A DNA stretch of 41,495 nt, taken from positions 1 through 41,495 of the forward strand of contig JAIPBY010000001.1 in assembly GCA_021738605.1 (NCBI GenBank), read 5' to 3'. Both the position numbers and the translations under genes were made by a program. The stretch's first letter is position 1. Each line of letters starts with the position of its first letter. This stretch comes from Chitinophagaceae bacterium (GTDB lineage: Bacteria > Bacteroidota > Bacteroidia > Chitinophagales > Chitinophagaceae). The notes beneath the pieces are model-generated. The model made no database searches. It had not been told where the DNA came from and saw only the letters and a list, made by a program, of their open reading frames with translations. Positions 1 through 8,819 of the stretch are shown in pieces.

Positions 1-793
1 ATCTTGCTACCCGGTTGTTATCTGTATAACCAACCAATGCATTGTTATTGGCAGGCCTGTTAAATAGATCACTCGCAGCATAGGTCAAAGTCCTGGCTTT
101 CAACGCAAGAGCAGCACCAACTGTAGGCCTTCCCCAATCTGCATTGGCAATATCAGCCAATTTCAAAGGGAGATTCATGGCGGCAGAATCACAGAGTCTG
201 GTAATGTAATTGACACATTCATTGAAACTATTCCTTTTGACAGTATTCAGGTATTCTGTCTCCTTGAAAATGCTGATCTTATGGTCAACAATTGGAATAC
301 CTCCATAGCGCTTCAGGAGCTCGAAATAATAAAAAGCACGAAGAAATTGAGCTTCTGCCCTCCACATTTTCATGTTACTGACCCTTGCTACATAAGTAAC
401 GGGATCTGGAATTTTATACTCAATAAAAGTTATCGTGTCGGTTCCTTCAGTAAAATCAAAGGTTTTACGAATTCCCTGATAATTCCTTGCCCAACTATCA
501 TCCGGATTTGAATAAATGTTCCAGTTACCTGTGTTGAAATCCTGGATATTATCTGTTTCATTTACATCCTCTGCTTCATCAGATGCAGAAGCGCGCCATG
601 AATTGCCATTTGAATTGTAGCCTTCAGGCAATGAAGTGAACATATTGTTGCGCAACCTTGTCAGGTTACTAAAATTGGTGATAACATCCAAACGAGTTGT
701 CAATGAAAGTGCCTCAGGTTCGAGGTATGAACAACCCGTCTGAATTAAAATAAACAATCCAAATAATAACTTTGATATATTTTTCATTTTCAT
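1..793 (-). CDS. SusD/RagB-family outer-membrane lipoprotein (C-terminus cut by window edge)
   Basis: The reading frame runs leftward off the window, so only about the first 264 residues are present. It starts MKMKNISKLLFGLF and has a lipobox-like LIQTGCS around residue 21, so it is probably a lipoprotein displayed at the outer membrane. The stretch RAFYYFELLKRYGGIPIV, followed by a helix with LALKARTLTYAASDLFN, is the TPR-like core typical of SusD proteins, which bind glycans and cap a SusC transporter. It begins 6 bases after the stop of the SusC gene at 800-3607 and is therefore its partner. An internal start at 787 (second Met) is equally possible. The substrate cannot be read from the sequence. 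Confidence 0.9.
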   Translation of the reverse strand, partial: MKMKNISKLLFGLFILIQTGCSYLEPEALSLTTRLDVITNFSNLTRLRNNMFTSLPEGYNSNGNSWRASASDEAEDVNETDNIQDFNTGNWNIYSNPDDSWARNYQGIRKTFDFTEGTDTITFIEYKIPDPVTYVARVSNMKMWRAEAQFLRAFYYFELLKRYGGIPIVDHKISIFKETEYLNTVKRNSFNECVNYITRLCDSAAMNLPLKLADIANADWGRPTVGAALALKARTLTYAASDLFNRPANNNALVGYTDNNRVAR

Positions 794-799
794 TGAATT

Positions 800-3607
800 T
801 TAGAGTTGAATCTTGAATCCCATATTAACAGATCTCATGGTTGGATAACCAGTGATGTTCTCTGGATCTGAATATTTGAATTTATCGATCGTCAACAGAT
901 TCATGCCTCTTACAAAAATCCGAGACATGCCGATTCCTGTTTTCTTCAGGAAAGCATTTGAAAAATTATACCCCAACTCAAGTGAACGTACCTTTATGAA
1001 TTCTCCATTGCGCAACCAAAAACTGGATGTTCTGTAATTGTTGGCATTCTCAAGTGTTGAGAGGCGTGGATACATGGCAGTTGCCTTGGTTTCAGGCGTC
1101 CATGGATGTTGAACAAAGGTTGAGATTTTTTGATTGGAACGAAGTGGGAAGAAGATGTTCCCATAACTGGCGAGGTTGATGTTCCTGTCCATCTGAGCCT
1201 GCAACATGACCTGAAAATCAAATCCGCCAATGTTAAATCCAAGATCGAGTCCAATCTCTTTGGTGGGGATGCTTCCATTACCGATGGGTCCAATATCATA
1301 ATTGTTGACAACTCCATCATTGTTCCTGTCTCTGTATTTGATATCCCCGGGTTGTACAGGTCCAAAGATCTGCTTGGGACTGTTGGCAATATCATTGTCT
1401 GACTCAAAAAATCCCAGTGCCTGAAGTCCATAGGTATAAAAGACTGGACTACCAGTTCTATAAAAATATTCACTACCCGTCGGAACAATTTCTTCAGCCA
1501 TGGCCACAACCTTATCCTTGATAAAGCTCATGTTTACCCTTGCATAAAAACTAGCATTCTTATATTGCTTGCTAAATAGCATGGACAATTCAATACCCCT
1601 GTTACTCACCTCGCCTTTGTTTACACTTGGTAAGGTGGCTCCAAACAAGGCAGGAACTGTTGTGGATTGAGAGGTAAGGATATTTTTTCTGTCTTGCTGA
1701 AACAACACCATTGATAGATCAAGGAGGTTAAAAATTCTTGCATCCAAACCAAGATCATATTGATAGGATTGTTCAAAAGTCAATCCAGGATTGGCTACAA
1801 GACCTTCAGTAACTGTTGAGGCGGCTGCATTCGTATTTCCGAAATAGTAGGCGGATCCTCCAACATATAACTCTCTAAAAGCAAAACGGGTTCCAAGATT
1901 GCTGCTACCAACCATTCCTGCAGATGACCTGATTTTTAGGTAATTAACTGCTTTTGAGGCTTGTTTGGAATTGTTGTCAACCAAAATATATCCTGCCGAA
2001 AGAGCGGGAAACAGACCAAATCTTTCTCCTTTGGCAAAAGCCTCAGTACCACCATAAGAGGCAGTTAAGTCAGCAAAGAATTTATTTTTATATCCATAGT
2101 GCACCCTTGAATTAACAGATTGCATGTTGTAGGGATTTTCCCTGCCAACGATTTGACGCGTCTGGTTATAAAGGGCAATAAAATCGATGGAATGATTGCT
2201 CCCAAATTTCTTTGTATAGTTTAGATAAAACTCAGCTGTACCTCTCCTGTTTTGTGCGTCACTGTAGGGAGAATTGTATGCAAGGTTGGTATTGTTGCCA
2301 ATAGTGGCTCCAATGATTGGCTTACCAGTCAAGGGATCTTTGGTGGTCTGGTAAACTGAAAATGTTTTGGACCATCCATCGGTAACGGTATAGTAATTGT
2401 CAAATCCAACGCGTGCTCCAAGACTCAATCCAGCAATATATTTGGATGCATCATATTTGAGGTCGAGATCGGATTGAAAAAAACGGTTGTGCGTCTCTCT
2501 GTAACCACGGTTGTTGATATACCCAAATGGATTGTCTGGGAAGGCAGATGTTCCACCCAACAAACCAGATTGAGCATATACAGGAAAAAGATGCGTGGGA
2601 TAATCATATAATCTGTTCCAGATATCTGAAGTAGCCATACGGGGCGCATTCAGATCATTCACCTGTCCACCCAGATTGAGCTTTAAGGTCAGATCGTTCA
2701 AAATATTCACGTCTATATTTGACCTGAAGTTTAATCTGTCCAATGATGAATTTGTGCTATAACCTTCATTTAGTTCAGTATTTTTATAAATGCCTGAATT
2801 CTTCAAATACCCCAAGGAGACATAATAATGAGCAACTTTGTTTCCACCGGATGAACTGACGTTGATTGAAGTAACAGGTGCATTGTTCTTGATTGTTTCC
2901 TTCATCCAATCCACATCGGGATAAAGTCTTCTATCACCATCCGTATACCCTACAATATCAGCAGCAGTAAACAATGTGGGTAGTTTGTCATTCACCAAAG
3001 CCTGATTGTACATCTTGGCAAAATCAGCAGAATGATAAAACTGGGGCAACCTTGTTGGTGATTGGAAACCAGATGAAAAATCTACCGTAACTTTTGACTT
3101 TCCAGGTTGACCTGCCTTGGTTGTAACGAGAATTACACCGTTGGCACCTTGAATCCCATACATAGCCGTTGATGCTGCATCTTTCAGCACAGATATTTTA
3201 TCAACGTCAAAAACTGAAACAGAATTTAAATCCCTGATAAATCCATCAACAAGTACCAATGGTGCTCTTGCATAACCAAATGTAGTGACACCCCTCAATG
3301 AAAATCCAGGAAGATCATTTCCAGGCTCTCCGCTGTTTTGATCAACAATCATACCAGGCACCTTACCATACAAGGTGTTCCCCAAAGAAAAAACCATATT
3401 CTTTTCTATGTCTTTTCCAGTTATTGATGATACTGAGCCAGTCACTTCTCTTTTCGATAAGAGACCATAAGCAATAACCTGTTGGGCTGAGGCAATTTGC
3501 AATACAGAATCTTTTACAGCTGTTTTTTGTGCCTGTAATTCCGCACTAAACAGGGCTAACGAGGCAAATGACAGAAAACTGAAATATTGTTTAAACAGTC
3601 GTTTCAT
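800..3607 (-). CDS. SusC/RagA-family TonB-dependent outer-membrane transporter
   Basis: This is a TonB-dependent receptor that should import oligosaccharides with the SusD encoded just downstream. I chose the start at 3607 (MKRLFKQYFSFLSF, 935 residues) because it gives a signal peptide ending near AELQAQ; the longer frame back to 3670 would overlap the preceding susD. The plug domain is clear (TGSVSSITGKDIEKN, LRGVTTFG, APLVLVDGFIRDLNSV, ISVLKDAASTAMYGIQGA, NGVILVTTKAG) and is followed by the long beta-barrel. Unlike its upstream paralogue it has no N-terminal CarboxypepD_reg-like domain: only about 25 residues separate the signal peptide from the plug. It lies 34 bases after susD (3642-5408), so all four genes probably form one leftward operon. 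Confidence 0.95.
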   Translation of the reverse strand: MKRLFKQYFSFLSFASLALFSAELQAQKTAVKDSVLQIASAQQVIAYGLLSKREVTGSVSSITGKDIEKNMVFSLGNTLYGKVPGMIVDQNSGEPGNDLPGFSLRGVTTFGYARAPLVLVDGFIRDLNSVSVFDVDKISVLKDAASTAMYGIQGANGVILVTTKAGQPGKSKVTVDFSSGFQSPTRLPQFYHSADFAKMYNQALVNDKLPTLFTAADIVGYTDGDRRLYPDVDWMKETIKNNAPVTSINVSSSGGNKVAHYYVSLGYLKNSGIYKNTELNEGYSTNSSLDRLNFRSNIDVNILNDLTLKLNLGGQVNDLNAPRMATSDIWNRLYDYPTHLFPVYAQSGLLGGTSAFPDNPFGYINNRGYRETHNRFFQSDLDLKYDASKYIAGLSLGARVGFDNYYTVTDGWSKTFSVYQTTKDPLTGKPIIGATIGNNTNLAYNSPYSDAQNRRGTAEFYLNYTKKFGSNHSIDFIALYNQTRQIVGRENPYNMQSVNSRVHYGYKNKFFADLTASYGGTEAFAKGERFGLFPALSAGYILVDNNSKQASKAVNYLKIRSSAGMVGSSNLGTRFAFRELYVGGSAYYFGNTNAAASTVTEGLVANPGLTFEQSYQYDLGLDARIFNLLDLSMVLFQQDRKNILTSQSTTVPALFGATLPSVNKGEVSNRGIELSMLFSKQYKNASFYARVNMSFIKDKVVAMAEEIVPTGSEYFYRTGSPVFYTYGLQALGFFESDNDIANSPKQIFGPVQPGDIKYRDRNNDGVVNNYDIGPIGNGSIPTKEIGLDLGFNIGGFDFQVMLQAQMDRNINLASYGNIFFPLRSNQKISTFVQHPWTPETKATAMYPRLSTLENANNYRTSSFWLRNGEFIKVRSLELGYNFSNAFLKKTGIGMSRIFVRGMNLLTIDKFKYSDPENITGYPTMRSVNMGFKIQL

Positions 3608-3641
3608 TTTAACTTTCTTTAATATTTTATCTGGAATTAGC

Positions 3642-5408
3642 TTACCAACCTGGATTTTGTACCAGGCCATACCCCTTGTTCACCTCATTGTAAGGGAAAG
3701 GATGCAAATACCAGTGTGGGAACCATGCCCTGTCATGATACTTATACTTGGTATAGGTATAGGTTGAATTTTTCTGCTTGATGACCCTCAGATCATATAT
3801 AGGACCTTTGAAAACATCGCCGATCATGAGTCGTTTCACATCAAAATAGCGATGGTTTTCCAAATAGAGTTCAACGCTACGCTCGTTTTCAATGTACTTT
3901 CTCAAACCTGTCTGATCAAGCGATTTAGAAACAACAGGCATTCCAGAGCGGGTACGAATAACATCCAGCGCTGCAAACACCTCGGCACTTGGCCCATTGG
4001 CTTCATTGGATGCTTCGGCAAGAATAAGGTACATCTCTGCCAAACGCATGTAAGGACTCATCGGCGTCCAAATACCACTTGCTTCAAAACCATTCAACCA
4101 TTTACGGGTAAAATATGCGAACTGGGTCTTTGCAGATATCGGACCATTCCTTCCATTGGCAACACTTGCATCAACACCATCATAAATTTCAAGGCTATAC
4201 GTAGGATTGGTAGTCACCCACAAACATCCATTGTAGGCCACAGAAATATGAAACCTTGGGTCAAGTTTTTTATATGGGGATGTTGGATCGTTTGCAGGAG
4301 TAGTGATTGTTGAATTCCAATTGACAGTAGTTCCGTCTGTATTTTGGTATTTTTCAATATGATTCTGGGTTGGCTCCGTAGCGGCATATCCACCCATGTT
4401 CGTTCCACGGCCCAGCCAATACAACTTTGATTGATTGATGGATTGAAAAGTTCCATACATGACCTCTGTATTTCCAGCTTTGGGAACGTCTTCACAGGCA
4501 ACTTTATAATTTCGGGTTGGACCAAAACTCTTCACAATACCATACCCATTTTGCTCGCAATAGGCAATGGCTTCGCGCGCTGCCTTGGCAGCAGAAGCCC
4601 ACAAATTCTTGTCATATTTCATCAAACAAATCAACTTGTTGTTGGCTCCCAAATCCTGATAAGGCTTGTCTGTATTGAACAATGGGCTCGCAGCATAAAG
4701 CAAGGTCCGGGCTTTGAGTCCATATGCAAAGGCCTTGGTCAGCCTTCCAAATTCCTTTTCATCAGGAACTTTTGCAGGAAAAAATTGACTGGCAATTGCC
4801 TCATCGCAGAGATTGATGATGTGCTTATACACAGAATCAAGCGATGCTCTAGGAATGACAAATTCCTCAGCGTCATTCAATGGCTTTGTAACAATGGGAA
4901 CACCACCATATCGTTTGAACATTTCAAAATATTCAAGCGCCATTACAGCAGCACATTCGGCTTTGATCCTTCCCTTGACATCAGCAGGCGCATCTGGAAC
5001 CCTATCGATGTTCTCTTTCAAAATCAAAGCCTTTCGGATGGTCTTCCAATGGTTGTCATACACATCCTCACCATTGGTTCCATTCACGGTAAACCAGGTG
5101 GAGTTGATGCTTCCAGCGTATACATTGTTTGCAGTGTAACCGTTTTGTGCAGTAAAACAGATGGCCTCATCTGTAATGGTAGATACTGAGGTTGAACCCA
5201 GTTTTCCATTCAATGCTGTTGCAAGCGCACGTCCTTGGAATTGGTAAAGATCAAAAATAAGACGTTCAGCATTCTGGTATTTTGAGAATACAGAATCCGT
5301 GTTGAACGAAGTTTGTGCAGGCATCTCTAAATACTTTTTGCAAGAGTTGAGACCCAACAAAATGGATGCAAGGAAAACGATGAGATAAAAAGGTATTTTA
5401 ATCTTCAT
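3642..5408 (-). CDS. SusD/RagB-family outer-membrane lipoprotein
   Basis: This 588-residue protein begins MKIKIPFYLIVFLASILLG and has the lipobox LNSC followed by KKYLEMP, a typical SusD N-terminus with the cysteine near residue 23. The core motifs are present: ALEYFEMFKRYGGVPIV around residues 155-175 and FAYGLKARTLLYAASPLFN around residues 225-245. The C-terminal RagB/SusD domain carries MRLAEMYLILAEASNEA, VIRTRSGMP and IENERSVELYLENHRYFDVKRL. It should bind the glycan at the cell surface as the lid of the SusC encoded 11 bases upstream (5420-8548). The length is within the usual range. Confidence 0.96.
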   Translation of the reverse strand: MKIKIPFYLIVFLASILLGLNSCKKYLEMPAQTSFNTDSVFSKYQNAERLIFDLYQFQGRALATALNGKLGSTSVSTITDEAICFTAQNGYTANNVYAGSINSTWFTVNGTNGEDVYDNHWKTIRKALILKENIDRVPDAPADVKGRIKAECAAVMALEYFEMFKRYGGVPIVTKPLNDAEEFVIPRASLDSVYKHIINLCDEAIASQFFPAKVPDEKEFGRLTKAFAYGLKARTLLYAASPLFNTDKPYQDLGANNKLICLMKYDKNLWASAAKAAREAIAYCEQNGYGIVKSFGPTRNYKVACEDVPKAGNTEVMYGTFQSINQSKLYWLGRGTNMGGYAATEPTQNHIEKYQNTDGTTVNWNSTITTPANDPTSPYKKLDPRFHISVAYNGCLWVTTNPTYSLEIYDGVDASVANGRNGPISAKTQFAYFTRKWLNGFEASGIWTPMSPYMRLAEMYLILAEASNEANGPSAEVFAALDVIRTRSGMPVVSKSLDQTGLRKYIENERSVELYLENHRYFDVKRLMIGDVFKGPIYDLRVIKQKNSTYTYTKYKYHDRAWFPHWYLHPFPYNEVNKGYGLVQNPGW

Positions 5409-5419
5409 GGTAATTAAAT

Positions 5420-8400
5420 TTAAAATTGAAGGTTTACACCAAAATTGAAAACCTTCAATTGTGGATAGGTCATAGAGCCAGATGCTACATTCTCAGGATC
5501 AATAAATTTGAGCGTGTCGAATGTGAGCAGGTTTTGTCCGCTTACAAACAACCTCATTGAGTTTGCCCCAATTTTATTCAGGAATGAACCTTTGAGGTTG
5601 TAGGCCACTTGCACATTGCGCAGGCGCAAATAAGAAGCATCCCTTATCCAAAGTGATGAGTTATAGTAATTGGTCAAATCAGCATAGTTCAGTGTCAAGC
5701 GGGGAATCTTTGCATTGGCATTGTTGTCCGGGCTTCCTGCATACCATCTGTCTTTGATGAAGCCCATGGCTGATCCATATGCGCTGAAAGGCAGAAGGGC
5801 ATTGAAACCAAGACTCATGCTCATGTTAGCGGCACCCTGAAACAAGAAACTGACATCAAGATTTTTATAGGTAAATCCTCCAGAAAATCCGTAGTTGATT
5901 TCAGGGAATGAAGGATTCATGATCGGACTTCTGTCGTTCACATCCACAATCCCATCGCCAGTCAAATCAGCGTATTTCACATCACCAGGGCGTTGGTTCA
6001 TGTTGAACTGCCTTGGCCACTTGTTGATATCATCCTGGCTGTTGAAGAAGCCCATGAATTGATATCCAAATACTTCACCAACACGCTGGCCCGTTTGGTT
6101 GAGCAGCGGATATTGGTTGTTGTAGGCCTCATCCATGAAAAGGATCTTGTTGCGGGCAAAAGAATAATTACCACGGAGATAATAACTGGTTTTTCCAATC
6201 ATGTCTGACCAGCCCAACTCAATTTCATAACCGCCATTCTTTACTCGGCCAATATTATAAGCATCTTGCAATACTGCCGCCACATGGATAGGAACGGTTC
6301 TCCTTGCTGTCAAAATATTGGAACGTTCTTCTCGGAAATAATCAATGTTTAAAGACAACTTGTTCTTAAGGAACCTGAATTCTGCAGCATAGTTCTGCTT
6401 CAGTGATTTCTCCCAGGTAACATTGGGGTTACCCAACTTACCCTCATACAATCCAGAACGGCTAACGGGATCCTCTCCAAAAATTGCTCCGCCTCCACCG
6501 AGGTATTCACTGGGGAAGTACATGAAACGCAGTGATCCCATTCTGTCATTTCCCACAAAACCATAAGATGAGCGAAGCTTCAGGTATGAAAGGAAATTTT
6601 CACCAATGGCTTTTTTCACGAAAGGTTCATTGGTGACGACCCAACCTGCAGAAACTGCGGGGAACCATCCGAACCTGCTGTTCACAGGGAAGTTTTCAGA
6701 ACCATTCCTACCCATGTTGAACTCGAGCATGTATTTTTGGGCATAGTTGTAGGTGAAACGGGTTATAAAATCCTGATAACCCAAAGGAATACCAGGATAA
6801 GAAAGCGAGTGATAGAATTGTTTACGCTGGGTATACAGCAACAACCCACTCACTGCGTGTTTTCCAAATGTATTGTTGTACTCCAATGCAGATTCCAGGT
6901 ATACACGCTTTGATCTCGAAAAACTTTCTGATGGGTCGTTCAATACCCCATCCTCACCGGATTGTCTCAAAATTGGATCAAGGATGCCGTCACCGTTGAC
7001 ATCCACTTTTTCTGCTGCATATCTAGCAAAACTCCTGGAAAATCCTCTGCTCTGTCCATATTCACTGTCATATGCACCCATTACTCTTCCTGACAATCCC
7101 TTCAACAGGAAATCAAACTTTTGCTTCAAACCCACATTTAAATTCAAGACACTATTGGAATAACGATCAAATCCATCAAACAAGGCACTCAATGCGTTTC
7201 TTCCATTGGCCCTTGCCAGCGTCACGAATTTTCCGTCCCACATGCCTGCAGTACCATTGGTAGCAGCGGCCAATATGTCGAGAAATGGTGAACCACCTGG
7301 AGAACTTCTGTTCGATGTAAAACCTCCAATCTGAACATTGGCCTTGGTGGTTTTTGAAATATCCAATTCCAGGTTAGAACGGAAATTGAATTTTTTATAC
7401 AAATCATTGTTGTTGTACTCTTTTACGAACTGCTTCCACAATCCCTCTTGCCCTAAATAACCAAAGGAAACAAAATACTTAGCAACACTGGTACCTCCAG
7501 AAATATTTACGTTATGTTGTTGCTGTGGAGCATAGTCATTCATCATAAAATCCAACCAGTCAATGTCTGGATAAAACAAAGGATCACTACCATCCTTAAA
7601 TTTTTGTAATTCATCTTTGGTAAACATAGGCGCAACCAATGGGTTATCATTCAACTGGGCTTCCACCTGAAGCACTGAAAAATCATACCCATTAAGAAAT
7701 TTGGGTAACCGGGTGGGTACCTGAACAGCATAGTTTCCGCTGTAATTTACCTTAGCAGGACCTTCTTTTCCTTTGAGCGTGGTAACCAGGATTACACCAT
7801 TGGCACCACGTATTCCATACACTGCTGTAGAGGCAGCATCCTTCAATACTGAAATAGACTCAACCTCGTTTGGATCGATGCGTGAAAATGGTCTTTCTAC
7901 ACCATCAACCAAAACCAAAGGAGCAGCGTTCCCGTTATCCAAGGTTCCAATTCCCCGGATCCTCAAGGTTGTTTCGTCATTACCAGGTTGTCCACTTCTT
8001 TGAACCGATAACAGCCCAGGTACCCGACCTACAACTGCTGCGGTAAGGTTCGGCACAGGGGATTTGATCAAGTCTGCACCCTTTACGGTTGAAATAGCAC
8101 CAGTAACTGTAGCCTTTTTTTGACTGGAATATCCCACCACAACAACCTGGTCCATGTTTGATGCAGACGGTACAAGTGTGATGTTGTAGTTATTTAAAGT
8201 TCCAACCCTCACCTCCTGGGATTCGTATCCCACATAACTAATGATGATAATTGACGCAGGACCTTCAACTTCAATTGAAAAACTGCCATCAGCAGCAGAT
8301 TGGGTTGAATTTTTTGATCCTTTTTCTGTAATGGTACACCCGGCCAGTGCTTCGCCCCTTTCATTCAACAATTTACCCTTGATTACATTGCGTAATGGAC

Positions 8401-8548
8401 TTACATCAAAATCTGGGTCATTTGAATGGTAAAAAGCGTATGCCGGAGAAGAATTCAAACTGGCAGCAAAAAAGAAAATCATCAAATGCTTGATTGCTCT
8501 CCCTTGGGCCATGTGTTTACAATTGAAAAAGTTGGTTAACATTTTCAT
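5420..8548 (-). CDS. SusC/RagA-family TonB-dependent outer-membrane transporter with CarboxypepD_reg-like domain
   Basis: This is the first gene of the leftward susC-susD-susC-susD set. The start at 8548 (MKMLTNFFNCKHMAQ, about 1042 residues) is preferred over the upstream Met at 8596. The signal region (LMIFFFAASLNSSPAYA) is followed by a CarboxypepD_reg-like beta-sandwich (VIKGKLLNERGEALAGCTIT to SYVGYESQEVRVG, roughly residues 50-125). After that come a plug with VVVVGYSSQKKATVTGAIST, RIRGIGTLDNG, LVLVDGVERPFSRI and ISVLKDAASTAVYGIRGANG, and the TonB-dependent barrel. The protein is expected to import an oligosaccharide through the outer membrane. The divergent LacI-type regulator at 8820 and the operator at 8786-8799 point to sugar-dependent control. 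Confidence 0.96.
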   Translation of the reverse strand: MKMLTNFFNCKHMAQGRAIKHLMIFFFAASLNSSPAYAFYHSNDPDFDVSPLRNVIKGKLLNERGEALAGCTITEKGSKNSTQSAADGSFSIEVEGPASIIIISYVGYESQEVRVGTLNNYNITLVPSASNMDQVVVVGYSSQKKATVTGAISTVKGADLIKSPVPNLTAAVVGRVPGLLSVQRSGQPGNDETTLRIRGIGTLDNGNAAPLVLVDGVERPFSRIDPNEVESISVLKDAASTAVYGIRGANGVILVTTLKGKEGPAKVNYSGNYAVQVPTRLPKFLNGYDFSVLQVEAQLNDNPLVAPMFTKDELQKFKDGSDPLFYPDIDWLDFMMNDYAPQQQHNVNISGGTSVAKYFVSFGYLGQEGLWKQFVKEYNNNDLYKKFNFRSNLELDISKTTKANVQIGGFTSNRSSPGGSPFLDILAAATNGTAGMWDGKFVTLARANGRNALSALFDGFDRYSNSVLNLNVGLKQKFDFLLKGLSGRVMGAYDSEYGQSRGFSRSFARYAAEKVDVNGDGILDPILRQSGEDGVLNDPSESFSRSKRVYLESALEYNNTFGKHAVSGLLLYTQRKQFYHSLSYPGIPLGYQDFITRFTYNYAQKYMLEFNMGRNGSENFPVNSRFGWFPAVSAGWVVTNEPFVKKAIGENFLSYLKLRSSYGFVGNDRMGSLRFMYFPSEYLGGGGAIFGEDPVSRSGLYEGKLGNPNVTWEKSLKQNYAAEFRFLKNKLSLNIDYFREERSNILTARRTVPIHVAAVLQDAYNIGRVKNGGYEIELGWSDMIGKTSYYLRGNYSFARNKILFMDEAYNNQYPLLNQTGQRVGEVFGYQFMGFFNSQDDINKWPRQFNMNQRPGDVKYADLTGDGIVDVNDRSPIMNPSFPEINYGFSGGFTYKNLDVSFLFQGAANMSMSLGFNALLPFSAYGSAMGFIKDRWYAGSPDNNANAKIPRLTLNYADLTNYYNSSLWIRDASYLRLRNVQVAYNLKGSFLNKIGANSMRLFVSGQNLLTFDTLKFIDPENVASGSMTYPQLKVFNFGVNLQF

Positions 8549-8602
8549 GGCATTAAATTGTAAAATGAAGAATGAGAAATTTTCTGAGTTCGGCAATGGT
8601 CT

Positions 8603-8625
8603 GTTGCAAAAAAAAGGTTTGCAAC
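8603..8625 (-). promoter_or_regulatory. Inverted repeat in the probable 5' leader of the susC operon
   Basis: GTTGCAAA (8603-8610) and TTTGCAAC (8618-8625) form a perfect 8-bp inverted repeat with a 7-base spacer, about 55 bases upstream of the susC start. In the susC transcript it could fold into a stem whose 3' arm follows a run of Ts. A regulatory role is inference. The rest of 8549-8819 also holds a perfect 12-bp palindrome, ACAATATATTGT (8737-8748). I could not pick a convincing -7/-33 pair for susC. Confidence 0.35.
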
Positions 8626-8785
8626 TTCAGTTGTTCTTTTCATACTAAAACAAGCAGTTTATGGCAGTTAAAGAGATAGATATTTGGCAGTGCACACCAA
8701 AATAGTTCTTCAAAATATTGCGTAAATATCGATTTAACAATATATTGTGCAAGGAATTATCCACATAAACTATCGAAATTGATTG

Positions 8786-8799
8786 CGATAACGTTTGCG
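8786..8799. promoter_or_regulatory. LacI-family operator upstream of the zinc-ribbon regulator
   Basis: CGATAACGTTTGCG matches the dyad CGnnAACGTTnnCG, with a central AACGTT and outer CGs, as bound by many LacI/GalR proteins. It ends 20 bases before the regulator's ATG at 8820, so autoregulation is likely. The same site is overlaid by a direct repeat of GCGATA (8785-8790 and 8797-8802, 12 bases apart). The divergent susC gene starts about 240 bases away, so one site may serve both directions. Confidence 0.6.
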
Positions 8800-8819
8800 A
8801 TAGATATAAAACTTTTCTG

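Noticed and set aside
4431..5189. A 252-codon frame opposite a susD gene
   Set aside because: It is antisense to a clear SusD and has no recognisable features.
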